The position numbers and the translations under genes are program-made. A stretch of DNA of 64,000 nt from Aeromicrobium endophyticum (GTDB lineage: Bacteria; Actinomycetota; Actinomycetes; Propionibacteriales; Nocardioidaceae). Below are positions 44,758 through 54,703 of the stretch, in pieces. The stretch spans positions 1,605,373 through 1,669,372 of the forward strand of contig NZ_QUBR01000001.1 in NCBI RefSeq assembly GCF_003586285.1. Reading direction: 5' to 3'. The notes under the pieces are model-generated. The model had not been told where the DNA came from. It was given only the letters and a program-made list of their open reading frames with translations, and did no database searches. Position 1 is the first letter of the stretch. The number at the start of each line of letters is the position of its first letter.

Positions 44758-47043
44758 GTGACTGACGCCCCCAGCCCCGTCCGGCCGGCCCTCGACACGG
44801 TGGCCCGCGCCACCAGCAACCCCGACCAGGCCCAGCCGTGGGCCGAGCTCGGGTTGAAGCCCGACGAGTACGACACGATCCGGCAGATCCTCGGACGTCG
44901 TCCCACGGGCGCCGAGCTGGCGATGTACTCCGTGATGTGGAGCGAGCACTGCTCGTACAAGTCGTCGAAGGTGCACCTCAAGAAGTTCGGCGACCTGCCG
45001 CAGGAGACGCCGCTCGGCAAGACCCTCGCCGGCATCGGCGAGAACGCCGGCGTCATCGACATCGGCCAGGGCTACGCCGTCACGTTCAAGGTCGAGTCGC
45101 ACAACCACCCGTCCTACGTCGAGCCCTACCAGGGGGCCGCGACCGGCGTCGGCGGCATCGTCCGCGACATCCTCGCGATGGGCGCCCGCCCGGTCGCCGT
45201 CATGGACCCGCTGCGCTTCGGCCCGCTCGACGCCCCCGACACCGCGCGCGTCCTGCCCGGCATCGTGGCCGGCGTCGGCGGCTACGGCAACTGCCTCGGC
45301 CTGCCCAACATCGGCGGCGAGGTCGTCTTCGACGAGACCTACGTCGGCAATCCCTTGGTCAACGCGCTGTGCGTCGGCGTGCTGCGCCACGAAGACCTGC
45401 ACCTGGCGTTCGCGTCGGGTGTCGGCAACAAGGTCGTGCTCTACGGCGCGCGCACCGGCGGCGACGGCATCGGCGGCGTGTCGGTCCTCGCGTCCGAGAC
45501 CTTCGAGTCGACCGGCCCGTCCAAGCGTCCGGCCGTCCAGGTCGGCGACCCGTTCATGGAGAAGCTGCTGATCGAGTGCACGCTCGAGCTGTTCCGTGCG
45601 CAGGTCGTCAACGGCATCCAGGACCTCGGCGGTGCGGGTCTCTCGTGCGCCACGAGCGAGCTGGCCTCGGCGGGCAGCGGCGGCATGCACGTCGAGCTCG
45701 ACACCGTCCCCCTGCGCGACTCGACGCTCTCGCCCGAGGAGATCCTCATGAGCGAGTCGCAGGAGCGCATGATGGCCGTCGTCGAGCCGCAGCACCTCGA
45801 CGCGTTCATGGCGATCTGCGACAAGTGGGACGTCGAGGCCGTCGTGGTCGGCGAGGTCACCGACGGCGACCACCTCGTCATCGACTGGCACGGCGAGACC
45901 GTCGTCGACGTCCCGCCGCGCTCCGTCGCGCACGACGGCCCGACCTACGACCGTCCGTACGCGCGCCCGTCGTGGCAGGACGCCCTGCAGGCCGACCCCG
46001 CCGAGGCGCTCGCCCGTCCGGTCTCCGGCGACGAGCTCGCCGAGCAGCTGCTCGCGGTCGTCAGCTCACCCAACATGGCCGACAAGTCGTGGGTCACCGA
46101 CCAGTACGACCGCTACGTGCAGGGCAACACGGTGCTCGCCCAGCCCGAGGACGCCGGCGTCATCCGCATCGACGACCGGACCAACCTGGGCGTCGCGGTC
46201 TCGACCGACTGCAACGGACGCTTCGCCAAGCTCGACCCGTACGTCGGCGCGCAGCTCGCGCTGGCCGAGTCGTACCGCAACGTCGCCGTCACGGGTGCGC
46301 TGCCGCTGGCGGTCACCGACTGCCTCAACTTCGGCTCGCCCGAGAACCCCGACGTGATGTGGCAGTTCGAGCAGGCCACGCACGGTCTGAAGGACGCCTG
46401 CGCCGTGCTCGGCATCCCCGTCACGGGCGGCAACGTCTCGTTCTACAACCAGACGGGCGACACGCCGATCCTCCCGACGCCCGTCGTCGGCGTGCTCGGC
46501 GTCATCGACGACGTGCGCCAGCGCATCACGCAGGGCTTCACCCGCGAGGGCAGCCACGTGCTGGTGCTGGGCGAGACCCGCGACGAGCTCTCGGGCTCGA
46601 CGTGGGCCGACGTCGTCCACGGGCACCTGGGCGGTCGCCCGCCGGTCGTCGACCTCGCGGCCGAGTGCGCGCTCGCCGACCTGATGGTCGAGGCCGCCAA
46701 GGCCGGCGTGGTCGAGTCGGCGCACGACCTGTCCGACGGCGGTCTGGCGATGGCTCTCGCCGAGGCGTCGTTCCGCCACGGCGTCGGCGTCACGGTCGAC
46801 CTCGAGCAGCCGTTCGTCGAGCTGTTCAGCGAGTCGTCGGCGCGGGCGATGGTCGTCGTCGCCGAGGACCGTCACGACGAGCTCGTCGACCTCGCCGAGA
46901 AGCACGGTGTCGAGCTGGCGTCGGTCGGCCGCACGGGTGGCGACGCGATCGAGGTCGCCGGCCAGCTGAGCGTCCCCGTCGCCGAGCTCAAGGCCGCCTG
47001 GCAGGCCACGCTGCCGGCCGTGCTCGGCGCCCACCTGGCCTGA
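44758..47043 (+). CDS. purL: FGAM synthase subunit PurL (small type)
   Basis: 761 aa, the ATP-using subunit of the three-part FGAM synthase that needs PurS and PurQ, both encoded upstream. [34 protein letters not shown] and SCATSELAS are the family blocks. GTG 44758 has TAGGAT 7 nt upstream, so it is transcribed apart from purSQ. The next gene begins 1 bp after the stop. Confidence 0.98.
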   Translation: MTDAPSPVRPALDTVARATSNPDQAQPWAELGLKPDEYDTIRQILGRRPTGAELAMYSVMWSEHCSYKSSKVHLKKFGDLPQETPLGKTLAGIGENAGVIDIGQGYAVTFKVESHNHPSYVEPYQGAATGVGGIVRDILAMGARPVAVMDPLRFGPLDAPDTARVLPGIVAGVGGYGNCLGLPNIGGEVVFDETYVGNPLVNALCVGVLRHEDLHLAFASGVGNKVVLYGARTGGDGIGGVSVLASETFESTGPSKRPAVQVGDPFMEKLLIECTLELFRAQVVNGIQDLGGAGLSCATSELASAGSGGMHVELDTVPLRDSTLSPEEILMSESQERMMAVVEPQHLDAFMAICDKWDVEAVVVGEVTDGDHLVIDWHGETVVDVPPRSVAHDGPTYDRPYARPSWQDALQADPAEALARPVSGDELAEQLLAVVSSPNMADKSWVTDQYDRYVQGNTVLAQPEDAGVIRIDDRTNLGVAVSTDCNGRFAKLDPYVGAQLALAESYRNVAVTGALPLAVTDCLNFGSPENPDVMWQFEQATHGLKDACAVLGIPVTGGNVSFYNQTGDTPILPTPVVGVLGVIDDVRQRITQGFTREGSHVLVLGETRDELSGSTWADVVHGHLGGRPPVVDLAAECALADLMVEAAKAGVVESAHDLSDGGLAMALAEASFRHGVGVTVDLEQPFVELFSESSARAMVVVAEDRHDELVDLAEKHGVELASVGRTGGDAIEVAGQLSVPVAELKAAWQATLPAVLGAHLA

Positions 47044-47044
47044 C

Positions 47045-47407
47045 ATGGCCGGCACGATGGCGCGCTACGCCGCCCTGCCGCCCGGCGAGTTCGCGCAGAT
47101 CTGCGAGCGGATCGACGCCGGTGATCCGACGCGGGCCGACCTGAAGGCCGCGACGAAGCACCTGGCGGCCCTGCTGGTGGCCAAGGCGCCGGGGGCGAGC
47201 GTCGAGGTCCGCATCCCGCCGTTCGCGGCGGTGCAGGTCATCCAGGGATCCCGGCACACGCGGGGCACGCCGCCCGCCGTCGTCGAGATGGACGCCCCGA
47301 CGTGGATCGCGCTGGGCCGCGGGCGTCTGGCCTGGGCCGACGCCACGGTGCGGGCGTCCGGCGAGCGGTCCGACCTCTCCCCGCTGCTTCCCCTCGACGA
47401 GGCCTGA
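47045..47407 (+). CDS. Sterol-carrier-like protein (SCP_3 type)
   Basis: 120 aa. VEVRIPPFAAVQVIQGSRHTRGTPPAVVEMDAPTWIALGRGRLAWADA is typical of the bacterial sterol-carrier-fold proteins encoded just after purL in actinobacteria. It binds a hydrophobic ligand or acts as a chaperone; no role in purine synthesis is known. It starts 1 bp after purL and has no promoter of its own, so it is co-transcribed. Confidence 0.85.
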   Translation: MAGTMARYAALPPGEFAQICERIDAGDPTRADLKAATKHLAALLVAKAPGASVEVRIPPFAAVQVIQGSRHTRGTPPAVVEMDAPTWIALGRGRLAWADATVRASGERSDLSPLLPLDEA

Positions 47408-47423
47408 CCCCCGGGGGACGGGG

Positions 47424-48149
47424 CTAGGGACGGCGGGCGGTGATGGCGCGGGCGGGATGGTTGGTCGTCACCATCCAGGTGTGGCGGTCGTTCATCCACC
47501 GCGCGAGCTCGTCCGGACGATCGACCGTCCAGACGAGCAGGGGCAGGCCGCGCCGGCGCGCATAGCGGCGCAGGGTCAGGCGCGCCAACGTCTTGTGCGA
47601 CACCACGACGTTGGCGCGGCTCCGGCGGACGCGGGTGCGTGGGAAGGCCGCCTGCAGGAGAGCGAGCCGTCGGTCCCACCGCCCGTGCGACGAGCGGGGG
47701 CTGGACGACAGGCCGACCAGCAGGCCCGGCGCGTGCTCGCGCGACCACGTGATGATCTCCCTGACCGCCGCGTCCTCCGCCGTGGTGATCACCACGGCGT
47801 CGACGCCGAGGACGCCGACGACCTGCGCCACCACCTCGGTCTCGCGACCGCGCACCTTGAGGTCGATGTGCGCCTTGATGCGCCCGCGCACGAGTGCCAG
47901 CACGGCGTCGAGCGTCACCACCGGGCTGCCGCTCAGCTCGTCGAGGCGGTGCGCCGAGAGCGAGTACCTGTCGCTGTCGACCACCACCTCGTCGCGGTGG
48001 GCGACGAGTGCCGTGCCGTCGGCGGTCAGCCGCACGTCGAGCTCGACGTAGTCGCAGCCCAGGGCGATCGCGGCCTCGAAGGCCTCGACCGTGTTCTCCG
48101 AGCTGCGGAGGTGGCCCGCCCCACCGCGGTGGGCCGAGATCATCGCCAT
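47424..48149 (-). CDS. Glycerophosphodiester phosphodiesterase
   Basis: 241 aa. The GDPD signature SAHRGG, ENT and CDYVELDVRLTADG are present, with LVAHRDE supplying the metal and phosphate residues. It releases glycerol-3-phosphate from lipid head groups. ATG 48149 (MAMISAHRG) is preferred to the longer frame, whose extra residues are proline-rich shadow. A TAGCCT lies at 48171-48166. No signal peptide, so cytoplasmic. Confidence 0.88.
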   Translation of the reverse strand: MAMISAHRGGAGHLRSSENTVEAFEAAIALGCDYVELDVRLTADGTALVAHRDEVVVDSDRYSLSAHRLDELSGSPVVTLDAVLALVRGRIKAHIDLKVRGRETEVVAQVVGVLGVDAVVITTAEDAAVREIITWSREHAPGLLVGLSSSPRSSHGRWDRRLALLQAAFPRTRVRRSRANVVVSHKTLARLTLRRYARRRGLPLLVWTVDRPDELARWMNDRHTWMVTTNHPARAITARRP

Positions 48150-48168
48150 GGCCGTGCCGTGCCGCAGG

Positions 48169-49488
48169 CTAGAGGGTCTGTCCGCGCTGCAGCTCGGCCC
48201 ACACGGCGGCGTCGGCGGTGGGGTAGGCCGGCAGCCCGCGGGCGGCGCGGTAGCTGCGCACGGTGCGGGCGGTGGCGGTGTCGTAGACACCCGAGACCTT
48301 GAGCTGTCCGCCGGCCGCGCGCAGCGAGCGCTGCAGGCGCCAGACCGGCGAGCCGACCGAGCCGACCTTGAGGACGCGAGGGCTGCGGCCGCTCGAGAGC
48401 AGGGCGGTCCACGTCGATCGGGTGACGGTGCCGGTGGGCGCCCAGCCCATCGACGTCTGGAACGCCGAGACCGCGCGGGCCGTGCCGGTGCGGTAGTGCG
48501 AGTCGACCGACGACAGGAAGCCGCGGCGCTTCAGCACGCACTCGAGAGCCTTGATCTGCGGGCCCTTCGAGCCCGGCTTGAGCGTGCGGTAGCGCGTGAA
48601 CGTCTGCGTGGCTCCACAGGGCTTGGACTCCTTCGTCGCCCTGGAGCCCTGGCCGACGTCGAGGTAGTTCTTGTCGATCGTGAGGGGCACGCCGCCGTAG
48701 GTCGCGGTGACGTCGAGCTGGTACTGGTGCAGGCGCTGACGCTTCCAGCCGCTGTTCGACAGGTAGGGCCCGCCCTTGGTGTCGGCGCGGCCGTTGCCCC
48801 ACGCCAGCCACATCTGGTCGGGCTCGGTGAAGCCGCGGCGGTTCGAGCGGCGGGCCTGGTCGACGGCCTGGATCGCGGACGACCCGCTGCCGTACAGCCC
48901 GGACCTGTAGCCCTTGGCGTGCAGGTACTCGGTCCACGCGTCGACGAACTCGAGCACGATGCGGTCGCACGAGCTCGACCGCGGGTAGTTCTCGATGTCG
49001 AGGTACGAGGTGCTGTGCTTGGCGAAGCCGTACTTCTTGAGAGCGGCGATGGTCTCCTTGGCCTCGCTGCGTGCCTGGCTGCGAGCCGTCTTGGCGCTGC
49101 GCGACATGAGCTGCTTCTGCACGCGGCTCGAGGGGTTGTTGACGAAGCACGGCGCCTGGCGGCCGACGTGGATGGGCAGGAACCGCCAGCCGTTGGCGGC
49201 GTTCTGAGCGACCCACTGCTTGCTGAGGTTGGGCTGCTGGGCGTCGCCGCAGTAGCGGGACGACCCCGACACGTAGATGCCCACGACGCTGTAGGGCGAT
49301 GTGAGGTTCCAGAGGTCCATCGTCGCCTGGTCGGGCGCGACGCAGGTGTCGAAGCCGTGGCCGGTGAAGCCGCCGGGCGCGGCTGGGCGGGCCGCACTCG
49401 CCGGCGACGACAGCAGCAGCGACGCCACCAGTCCGGCCGCCAGGGCCATGATCGGGAGTCGTGCCGAGGGCAGGGACGTCAGACGCAT
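48169..49488 (-). CDS. Secreted DUF1906 glycosidase-like protein with two PG-binding domains (copy A)
   Basis: 439 aa. The signal peptide (1-32) ends SSPASA. Residues about 40-245 form a DUF1906/Rv2525c-like TIM barrel (GFDTCVAPDQATMDLWN, YLDIENYPRSS, GLYGSGSSAIQAVD, HQYQLDVTATYGG, IDKNYLD). Two peptidoglycan-binding type 1 domains follow (about 280-345 and 360-435). Probably a wall-bound lytic or glycan-binding enzyme; catalysis for DUF1906 is not established. ATG 49488 has TAGCCT (49501-49496) 7 nt upstream, so leaderless. Tandem with a paralogue. Confidence 0.82.
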   Translation of the reverse strand: MRLTSLPSARLPIMALAAGLVASLLLSSPASAARPAAPGGFTGHGFDTCVAPDQATMDLWNLTSPYSVVGIYVSGSSRYCGDAQQPNLSKQWVAQNAANGWRFLPIHVGRQAPCFVNNPSSRVQKQLMSRSAKTARSQARSEAKETIAALKKYGFAKHSTSYLDIENYPRSSSCDRIVLEFVDAWTEYLHAKGYRSGLYGSGSSAIQAVDQARRSNRRGFTEPDQMWLAWGNGRADTKGGPYLSNSGWKRQRLHQYQLDVTATYGGVPLTIDKNYLDVGQGSRATKESKPCGATQTFTRYRTLKPGSKGPQIKALECVLKRRGFLSSVDSHYRTGTARAVSAFQTSMGWAPTGTVTRSTWTALLSSGRSPRVLKVGSVGSPVWRLQRSLRAAGGQLKVSGVYDTATARTVRSYRAARGLPAYPTADAAVWAELQRGQTL

Positions 49489-49546
49489 GGGCTCGAGGCT
49501 ACGGCGTGCCAGGGTGTCTGTCACCCTGCCCGCCGCGCGCCGGCGG

Positions 49547-50905
49547 TCAGGCGGTCTTGCCGCGTCGCAGCTGGGCCCAGACGGTCGACTCGGTCGTCGT
49601 CCAGCCCGCGAGCTTGCGTGCCTTGCGGTACTTCTGCACGGCGCGGACGGTCCTGGCGTCGTAGACGCCGCTCGTGCCGGGGGCCAGGCCGGCGGCGGTC
49701 AGGGCGCGCTGCAGGCGCCACACCGGCTCGCCGACGGAGCCCTGCTTGAGCACGCGCGGTCGCGACCCTGCCGCGAGCAGGGCGGTCCAGGTCGCGCGGG
49801 TCGTCACGCCGTTCCTGGCCCAGTGCTTCTTGGCACGGAACCGGTCGACGGCCTTGGCGGTGGCGCTGGTGTAACGGGTGTCGACCTGCGTGATGAGGCC
49901 CTGCTTCTTCAGCAGGCACTCGAGCGCGGCGACCTCAGGGCGGTTCGCGCCGACCTTCAGCGTCGGGTACTTCGCGAAGGTGATGTTGACGCCGCACGGG
50001 GTCGACCGCGTCGACGCGACCGAGCCGCGTCCGACGTCGAGGAAGTTCTTGTCGATGTTGAGCGTCTTCTTGCCGTAGGTCACGTTGACGCCGTTGTGGT
50101 ACTGGTGGATGCGCTGGTGGTTGGCCCAGCCGCTGTCGGACAGGTACGGCCCGCCCTTGGTGTCGGCCTTCTTGTTGACCCAGGCGTTCCACATCTGGTC
50201 GGGCAGCGACATGCCCGGCCGTCCGGCGAGCCGTGCCTCGTCGACGACCTTGATCGCCGCGGAGCCGCTCGAGTACAGCCCCGACTGGTAGCCCTGGGCG
50301 TGCAGCTGCTCGGTCCACGCGTCGACGAACTCGAGCAGCAGGTTGTCGCACGCCGCGCTGCGGGCGTACCACTCGATGTCGAGGTACGAGACGCTGCCGG
50401 GGCCGAAGCCGTACTTGACCAGGGCGGCGACGGTCTCGTTGGCCTCGGCGACGGCCTCGGCCCGTGCCGCGACGACGGTGGTCGACATCTTCTTCTTCTG
50501 CACGCGGCTCTTGGGGTTGTTCTTGAAGCACGGCACCTGACGACCCACGTGGATCGGCATGAACTTCCAGCCGCGGTCGGCGTTGCGCGAGACCCAGGCG
50601 GCCGTGAGGTTGGGCTGGTACTTGTCGCCGCAGTAGCGCGAGTTGCCCGACACGTAGATGCCGATCGCGCTGAACGGCGACGTCAGGTTCCAGGTGTCCA
50701 TGACCGACTGGCTCGGCGCCATGCACGTGTCGAAGCCGTGGCCGGTGAAGTCGCCCGGTGCCTCCGGCCCGTCGGCGCGCGCCGGGGAGGCCAGCAGGAG
50801 CGATGCGGCCAGACCGGCGACGAGGCCGCCGATCGTGAGCCGCGAGGCGCGGGACGGACGGGATGAACGGGAGGCCGTGGGGGGAAGACCGGGCACCAGA
50901 CGCAT
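49547..50905 (-). CDS. Secreted DUF1906 glycosidase-like protein with two PG-binding domains (copy B)
   Basis: 452 aa. Same architecture as copy A: signal peptide ending LLLASPARA at 44, DUF1906 barrel (GFDTCMAPSQSVMDTWN, YLDIEWYARSA, GLYSSGSAAIKVVD, HQYHNGVNVTYG, IDKNFLD), then two PG-binding repeats. The C-terminal domains are more basic than in copy A (KAKKHWARNG, KARKLAGW). ATG 50905 has TACCCT (50917-50912) 6 nt upstream. A separate promoter for each copy suggests different expression. Which glycan is bound cannot be said. Confidence 0.82.
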   Translation of the reverse strand: MRLVPGLPPTASRSSRPSRASRLTIGGLVAGLAASLLLASPARADGPEAPGDFTGHGFDTCMAPSQSVMDTWNLTSPFSAIGIYVSGNSRYCGDKYQPNLTAAWVSRNADRGWKFMPIHVGRQVPCFKNNPKSRVQKKKMSTTVVAARAEAVAEANETVAALVKYGFGPGSVSYLDIEWYARSAACDNLLLEFVDAWTEQLHAQGYQSGLYSSGSAAIKVVDEARLAGRPGMSLPDQMWNAWVNKKADTKGGPYLSDSGWANHQRIHQYHNGVNVTYGKKTLNIDKNFLDVGRGSVASTRSTPCGVNITFAKYPTLKVGANRPEVAALECLLKKQGLITQVDTRYTSATAKAVDRFRAKKHWARNGVTTRATWTALLAAGSRPRVLKQGSVGEPVWRLQRALTAAGLAPGTSGVYDARTVRAVQKYRKARKLAGWTTTESTVWAQLRRGKTA

Positions 50906-50997
50906 GGACCGAGGGTACGTCCTGGGTCGGGTGATGTCATAGAAACGCGTGTGGCCTGCGGGACGCGTGTGACGTCGCCCGCTACGCTCTGAGGCAT

Positions 50998-51035
50998 CGC
51001 GGCCCCGGTCCCACCCCTGGATGACCGGGGCCGCG
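50998..51035 (-). terminator. Hairpin after acyl-CoA ligase (minus strand)
   Basis: cgcggccccggtc (50998-51010) pairs perfectly over 13 bp with 51023-51035, loop 12 nt. It starts 2 bp after the ligase stop on the minus strand and lies 93 bp ahead of DUF1906 copy B, ending the ligase transcript before it. Confidence 0.88.
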
Positions 51036-51036
51036 T

Positions 51037-52602
51037 TCACACCTGGCGCGCGGCGTCCCCCCAGTAGGGCTTGCGCAGGTCGCGCTTCAACACCTTGCCC
51101 GAGGGATTGCGCGGCAGTGCCTCCACGACGTCGATCGAGGTCGGCACCTTGTAGCCGGCCAGTCGCTGCCGGGCGAAGGCGATCAGCTCGTCGGACGTCG
51201 CTGAGAGCCCCGGCCTGAAGGCCACGACGGCCTTGACCGTCTCGCCCCAGCGGTCGTCGGGGACGCCGATGATCGCGATCTCGGCGACGGCGGGGTGCTC
51301 GGCCAGCACGCGCTCGACCTCGGGGGAGTAGACGTTCTCGCCGCCCGTGATGATCATGTCCTTCAGGCGGTCCTCGATGAACAGGAAGCCGCCGTCGTCG
51401 ACGCGTCCGAGGTCGCCGGTGCGCACCCAGCCGTCGTCGGTGATGAGTGCCGCGGTGTCATCGGGACGCCCGATGTAGCCGATCGTGGCCTGGGGCGTGC
51501 GGAACCAGATCTCGCCCGAGGCGCCGGCCGGGACGTCCTGGAGGGTGATCGGGTCGACGATGCGCATCTCGGCGTGCCAGACCGGCCGACCGGCCGACGT
51601 CAGGCGCTCGGGGTGCTCGGCGTCGCGATGCGCGGCGTCCTCGAGCAGCGTGATGACACCGCCGAACTCGGTCATGCCGTACACCTGTTGGAAGGAGGTG
51701 TCGGGCCACGCCGCCATGGCGGCTCGCAGCACCGGCGGTGGCATCGGCGCGGCTCCGTAGCCGACGGCCTTGAGCCGTCCGAAGAGCTGCATCGCCTGCG
51801 GTCCCGCAGCGACGAGGGCGGCCACCACGGCCGGCACGAGGAAGGCGTGCGTGCAGCCCGCCATGATGCCGCCGGCCATCAGCGTCGCGTCGACCTCGCT
51901 GACGATGTAGCCCGGTACGCCGTTGACCGGCCCCAGCAGCGCGTACGAGGTGCCGCCGACGTGGAACATCGGCATCGCCACGAGCATCATGTCGCCGTCG
52001 GCGTAGGTGATGCTGCCGCCGCCGTTCAGGCTGTGCTCGACCATCGCGGCCTGGGTGAGCTGGACGCCCTTGGGACGTCCGGTCGTGCCCGAGCTGTACA
52101 TCACGACGCAGACGTCGTCGGGCGTCACGTCGTCCTGCCGGTCGATCGGGGTCGCCGACGCCAGCCAGGCCTCCAGCTCGTCGTCCGCCCCGCCGACCAC
52201 GACGACCTTCTCGACGTGCTCGAGCCGGTCTCGCACGAGGGCCAGCTGGTCGAGGAGCTGGTGGCCGACGAACAGCACCTTGGCCCGGCAGTCGTTGACG
52301 ACGTAGTCGAGCTCGTCGCCCGCGAGACGCCAGTTGACGACGGTGGTGGCGGCGCCGACGAGGCAACCGCCGAGGAGCACCTGCAGGATCGCCGGGCTGT
52401 TCTTGTCGAGGATCGCCACGCGGTCGCCCGCGCCGACGCCCTCGGCGCGCAGGGCGCCCGCCGCCTGGTGCACCGACGCATCGGCCTCGGCCCAGCTCCA
52501 GGTGCGCCCGTCGAAGAGCCAGCACGGGGCGTCGGGACGCTCGGTCGCGCGGGCGGCCAGGAAGTCGGGCAGGTAGGTGGCGGCGGGGATCGCGGACGTC
52601 AT
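51037..52602 (-). CDS. Fatty acid-CoA ligase (AMP-forming), FadD13-like
   Basis: 521 aa ANL enzyme. P-loop YSSGTTGRPKGVQLTQ, VYGMTEFGG, GWVRTGDLGRVDDGGFLFIEDRLKDMI and catalytic Lys in PSGKVLKRDL are present. The short length and PMFHVGG match FadD13/feruloyl-CoA-synthetase-like enzymes. ATG 52602 has AGGAG 5 nt upstream; a TAGGGT about 35 nt earlier is the likely -10. Followed by a terminator. Confidence 0.88.
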   Translation of the reverse strand: MTSAIPAATYLPDFLAARATERPDAPCWLFDGRTWSWAEADASVHQAAGALRAEGVGAGDRVAILDKNSPAILQVLLGGCLVGAATTVVNWRLAGDELDYVVNDCRAKVLFVGHQLLDQLALVRDRLEHVEKVVVVGGADDELEAWLASATPIDRQDDVTPDDVCVVMYSSGTTGRPKGVQLTQAAMVEHSLNGGGSITYADGDMMLVAMPMFHVGGTSYALLGPVNGVPGYIVSEVDATLMAGGIMAGCTHAFLVPAVVAALVAAGPQAMQLFGRLKAVGYGAAPMPPPVLRAAMAAWPDTSFQQVYGMTEFGGVITLLEDAAHRDAEHPERLTSAGRPVWHAEMRIVDPITLQDVPAGASGEIWFRTPQATIGYIGRPDDTAALITDDGWVRTGDLGRVDDGGFLFIEDRLKDMIITGGENVYSPEVERVLAEHPAVAEIAIIGVPDDRWGETVKAVVAFRPGLSATSDELIAFARQRLAGYKVPTSIDVVEALPRNPSGKVLKRDLRKPYWGDAARQV

Positions 52603-52652
52603 GCGGACTCCTGGGGTGTGTCGTGGCTCACATCACCCTAGCCCGGCTCGGG

Positions 52653-53102
52653 TCAGCGCTCGAGGGTCTCGGCGATGCGCTCGAGCGTCCTGCGCATGCC
52701 GTTCTTGGCCGCGGCGGGCATCTTGCTGCGCTTGAGGAAGAACTTCTGGCGGTCCTGCGAGACGTCCCAGGTCTCCTTGACGAGCGTGCCGCCGTCGACG
52801 GGCTGCAGCTCGTAGCGCCAGATGCGGCCGCCGACGATGCCCTTGAGGCCCGTCGTCTTCCAGGCGATGCGCCGGTCCTGCTCGAACTCGACCACGGTGT
52901 TGGACGTCCGGTAGCCCAGCCCCATGTGCATCGCCATGCCGAAGCGGGTGCCCAGCGTCAGCGGCTTGGACGCCTGACGGGTGCCGCGCACCGTGCCCGA
53001 GCCGTCGAACTCGACGTGCTTGGCGGCGTCGGACAGCAGGGAGAAGACCTCGGCGGGGGGAGCGGCGATCGTGCGCTCGACGGTGATCGTGTCGGAGTCC
53101 AT
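52653..53102 (-). CDS. SRPBCC (START-like) protein
   Basis: 149 aa. TVERTIAAPPAEVFSLLSDAAKHVEFDGSGTV is the typical opening of polyketide-cyclase/START-like proteins with a hydrophobic cavity; WRYELQPVDGGTLVKETWDVS forms later strands and the long C-terminal helix follows. The ligand is unknown. ATG 53102 has TAGAGT (53114-53109) 6 nt upstream. It lies just above the ligase on the same strand but has its own promoter. Confidence 0.85.
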   Translation of the reverse strand: MDSDTITVERTIAAPPAEVFSLLSDAAKHVEFDGSGTVRGTRQASKPLTLGTRFGMAMHMGLGYRTSNTVVEFEQDRRIAWKTTGLKGIVGGRIWRYELQPVDGGTLVKETWDVSQDRQKFFLKRSKMPAAAKNGMRRTLERIAETLER

Positions 53103-53206
53103 CCCGTCACTCTAGGGTCGCGTGGAGCGAGCCGCTCGTCCTGCGCCGCGTCCGGGGCCCGGAGAAAGATTGGGAGTCACGCGCCGCCCACCCCTACACT
53201 GGTGCG

Positions 53207-54703
53207 GTGACCCGCGGAGATGGACGCCTCACCCACGATCTCGATCCCCAGGACGCCGGACCCCAAGACGCCTGTGGCGTCTTCGGCGTCTGGGCCCCGG
53301 GCGAAGAGGTCGCCAAGCTGACCTACTTCGGTCTCTACGCGCTGCAGCACCGCGGGCAGGAGTCGGCCGGCATCGCGGTCAGCAACGGCCGGCAGATCCT
53401 GGTCTACAAGGACATGGGGCTGGTCTCGCAGGTCTTCGACGAGGCGACGCTCGAGTCCCTCAAGGGCGAGATCGCGATCGGCCACGCGCGCTACTCCACC
53501 ACCGGGTCGAGCGTGTGGCACAACGCCCAGCCGACCTTCCGTCCCACGGCGGCCGGCTCCGTCGCGCTGGGGCACAACGGCAACCTGACCAACACCGCCG
53601 AGCTCGCCGACCTGCTGGCCTCGCGCGACGCCGAGGCCGGACGCGGTGCCGCCAAGGGTGAGACGGCGACGTCCGACACCGCGGTGATGGCGTCGCTGCT
53701 GGCCTCGTTCCCCGACCGCTCGGTCGAGGAGGCCGCGCTCGAGGTGCTGCCGCAGCTGCGCGGCGCGTTCTCGCTGGTCTTCATGGACGAGGGGACGCTC
53801 TACGCCGCTCGCGACCCGCAGGGCATCCGGCCGCTCGTGCTCGGACGGCTCGAGCGCGGGTGGGTCGTCGCCAGCGAGACGGCGGCGCTCGACATCGTCG
53901 GCGCGTCCTACATCCGCGAGATCGAGCCGGGCGAGTTCATCGCGATCGACGAGAACGGCCTGCGCACCGAGCGCTTCGCGAAGGCCGAGCCCAAGGGCTG
54001 CATCTTCGAGTACGTCTACCTCGCCCGTCCCGACACCACGATCGCCGATCAGCGCGTGTTCTCGGTGCGCGCCGAGATCGGTCGCCGGCTGGCGCGCGAG
54101 TTCCCCGTCGACGCCGACCTGGTCATCCCCGTGCCCGAGTCCGGCACGCCCGCCGCGATCGGCTACGCCGAGGAGTCGGGCATCCCGTTCGGTCACGGCC
54201 TGGTCAAGAACTCCTACGTCGGACGCACGTTCATCCAGCCGTCGCAGACGCTGCGCCAGCTGGGCATCCGGCTCAAGCTCAACCCGCTGCGCGACGTCAT
54301 CGCCGGCAAGCGCCTCGTGGTGGTCGACGACTCGATCGTGCGCGGCAACACCCAGCGCGCCCTCGTGCGCATGCTGCGCGAGTTCGGCGCCGCCGAGGTG
54401 CACGTGCGCATCTCGTCGCCGCCGGTCAAGTGGCCCTGCTTCTACGGCATCGACTTCGCCTCGCGCGCCGAGCTGATCGCCAACGGCATCTCGGTCGACG
54501 AGATCTGCCGGTCGATCGGCGCCGACTCGCTGGCGTACGTCACCCTCGACCAGCTCGTCGAGGCCACCAACCTGCCCAAGGACAACCTGTGCCGGGCCTG
54601 CTTCGACGGCATCTACCCCGTGGCGCTGCCCGAGGACGACGTGATCGGCAAGCACCTGCTCGAGGTCCAGGACCAGCTGCCCCTCGAGGTGATCACCAAG
54701 TGA
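53207..54703 (+). CDS. purF: Amidophosphoribosyltransferase
   Basis: 498 aa, first committed purine step. A 22-residue propeptide precedes catalytic Cys23 (DACGVFG), so it is probably of the cleaved, iron-sulfur class; CysX2Cys in DNLCRACFDG supplies cluster ligands. PRPP loop VVVDDSIVRGNT and the HNGNLTN glutamine site are intact. GTG 53207 has TACACT 6 nt upstream. Its stop overlaps the purM start (GTGA). Confidence 0.98.
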   Translation: MTRGDGRLTHDLDPQDAGPQDACGVFGVWAPGEEVAKLTYFGLYALQHRGQESAGIAVSNGRQILVYKDMGLVSQVFDEATLESLKGEIAIGHARYSTTGSSVWHNAQPTFRPTAAGSVALGHNGNLTNTAELADLLASRDAEAGRGAAKGETATSDTAVMASLLASFPDRSVEEAALEVLPQLRGAFSLVFMDEGTLYAARDPQGIRPLVLGRLERGWVVASETAALDIVGASYIREIEPGEFIAIDENGLRTERFAKAEPKGCIFEYVYLARPDTTIADQRVFSVRAEIGRRLAREFPVDADLVIPVPESGTPAAIGYAEESGIPFGHGLVKNSYVGRTFIQPSQTLRQLGIRLKLNPLRDVIAGKRLVVVDDSIVRGNTQRALVRMLREFGAAEVHVRISSPPVKWPCFYGIDFASRAELIANGISVDEICRSIGADSLAYVTLDQLVEATNLPKDNLCRACFDGIYPVALPEDDVIGKHLLEVQDQLPLEVITK

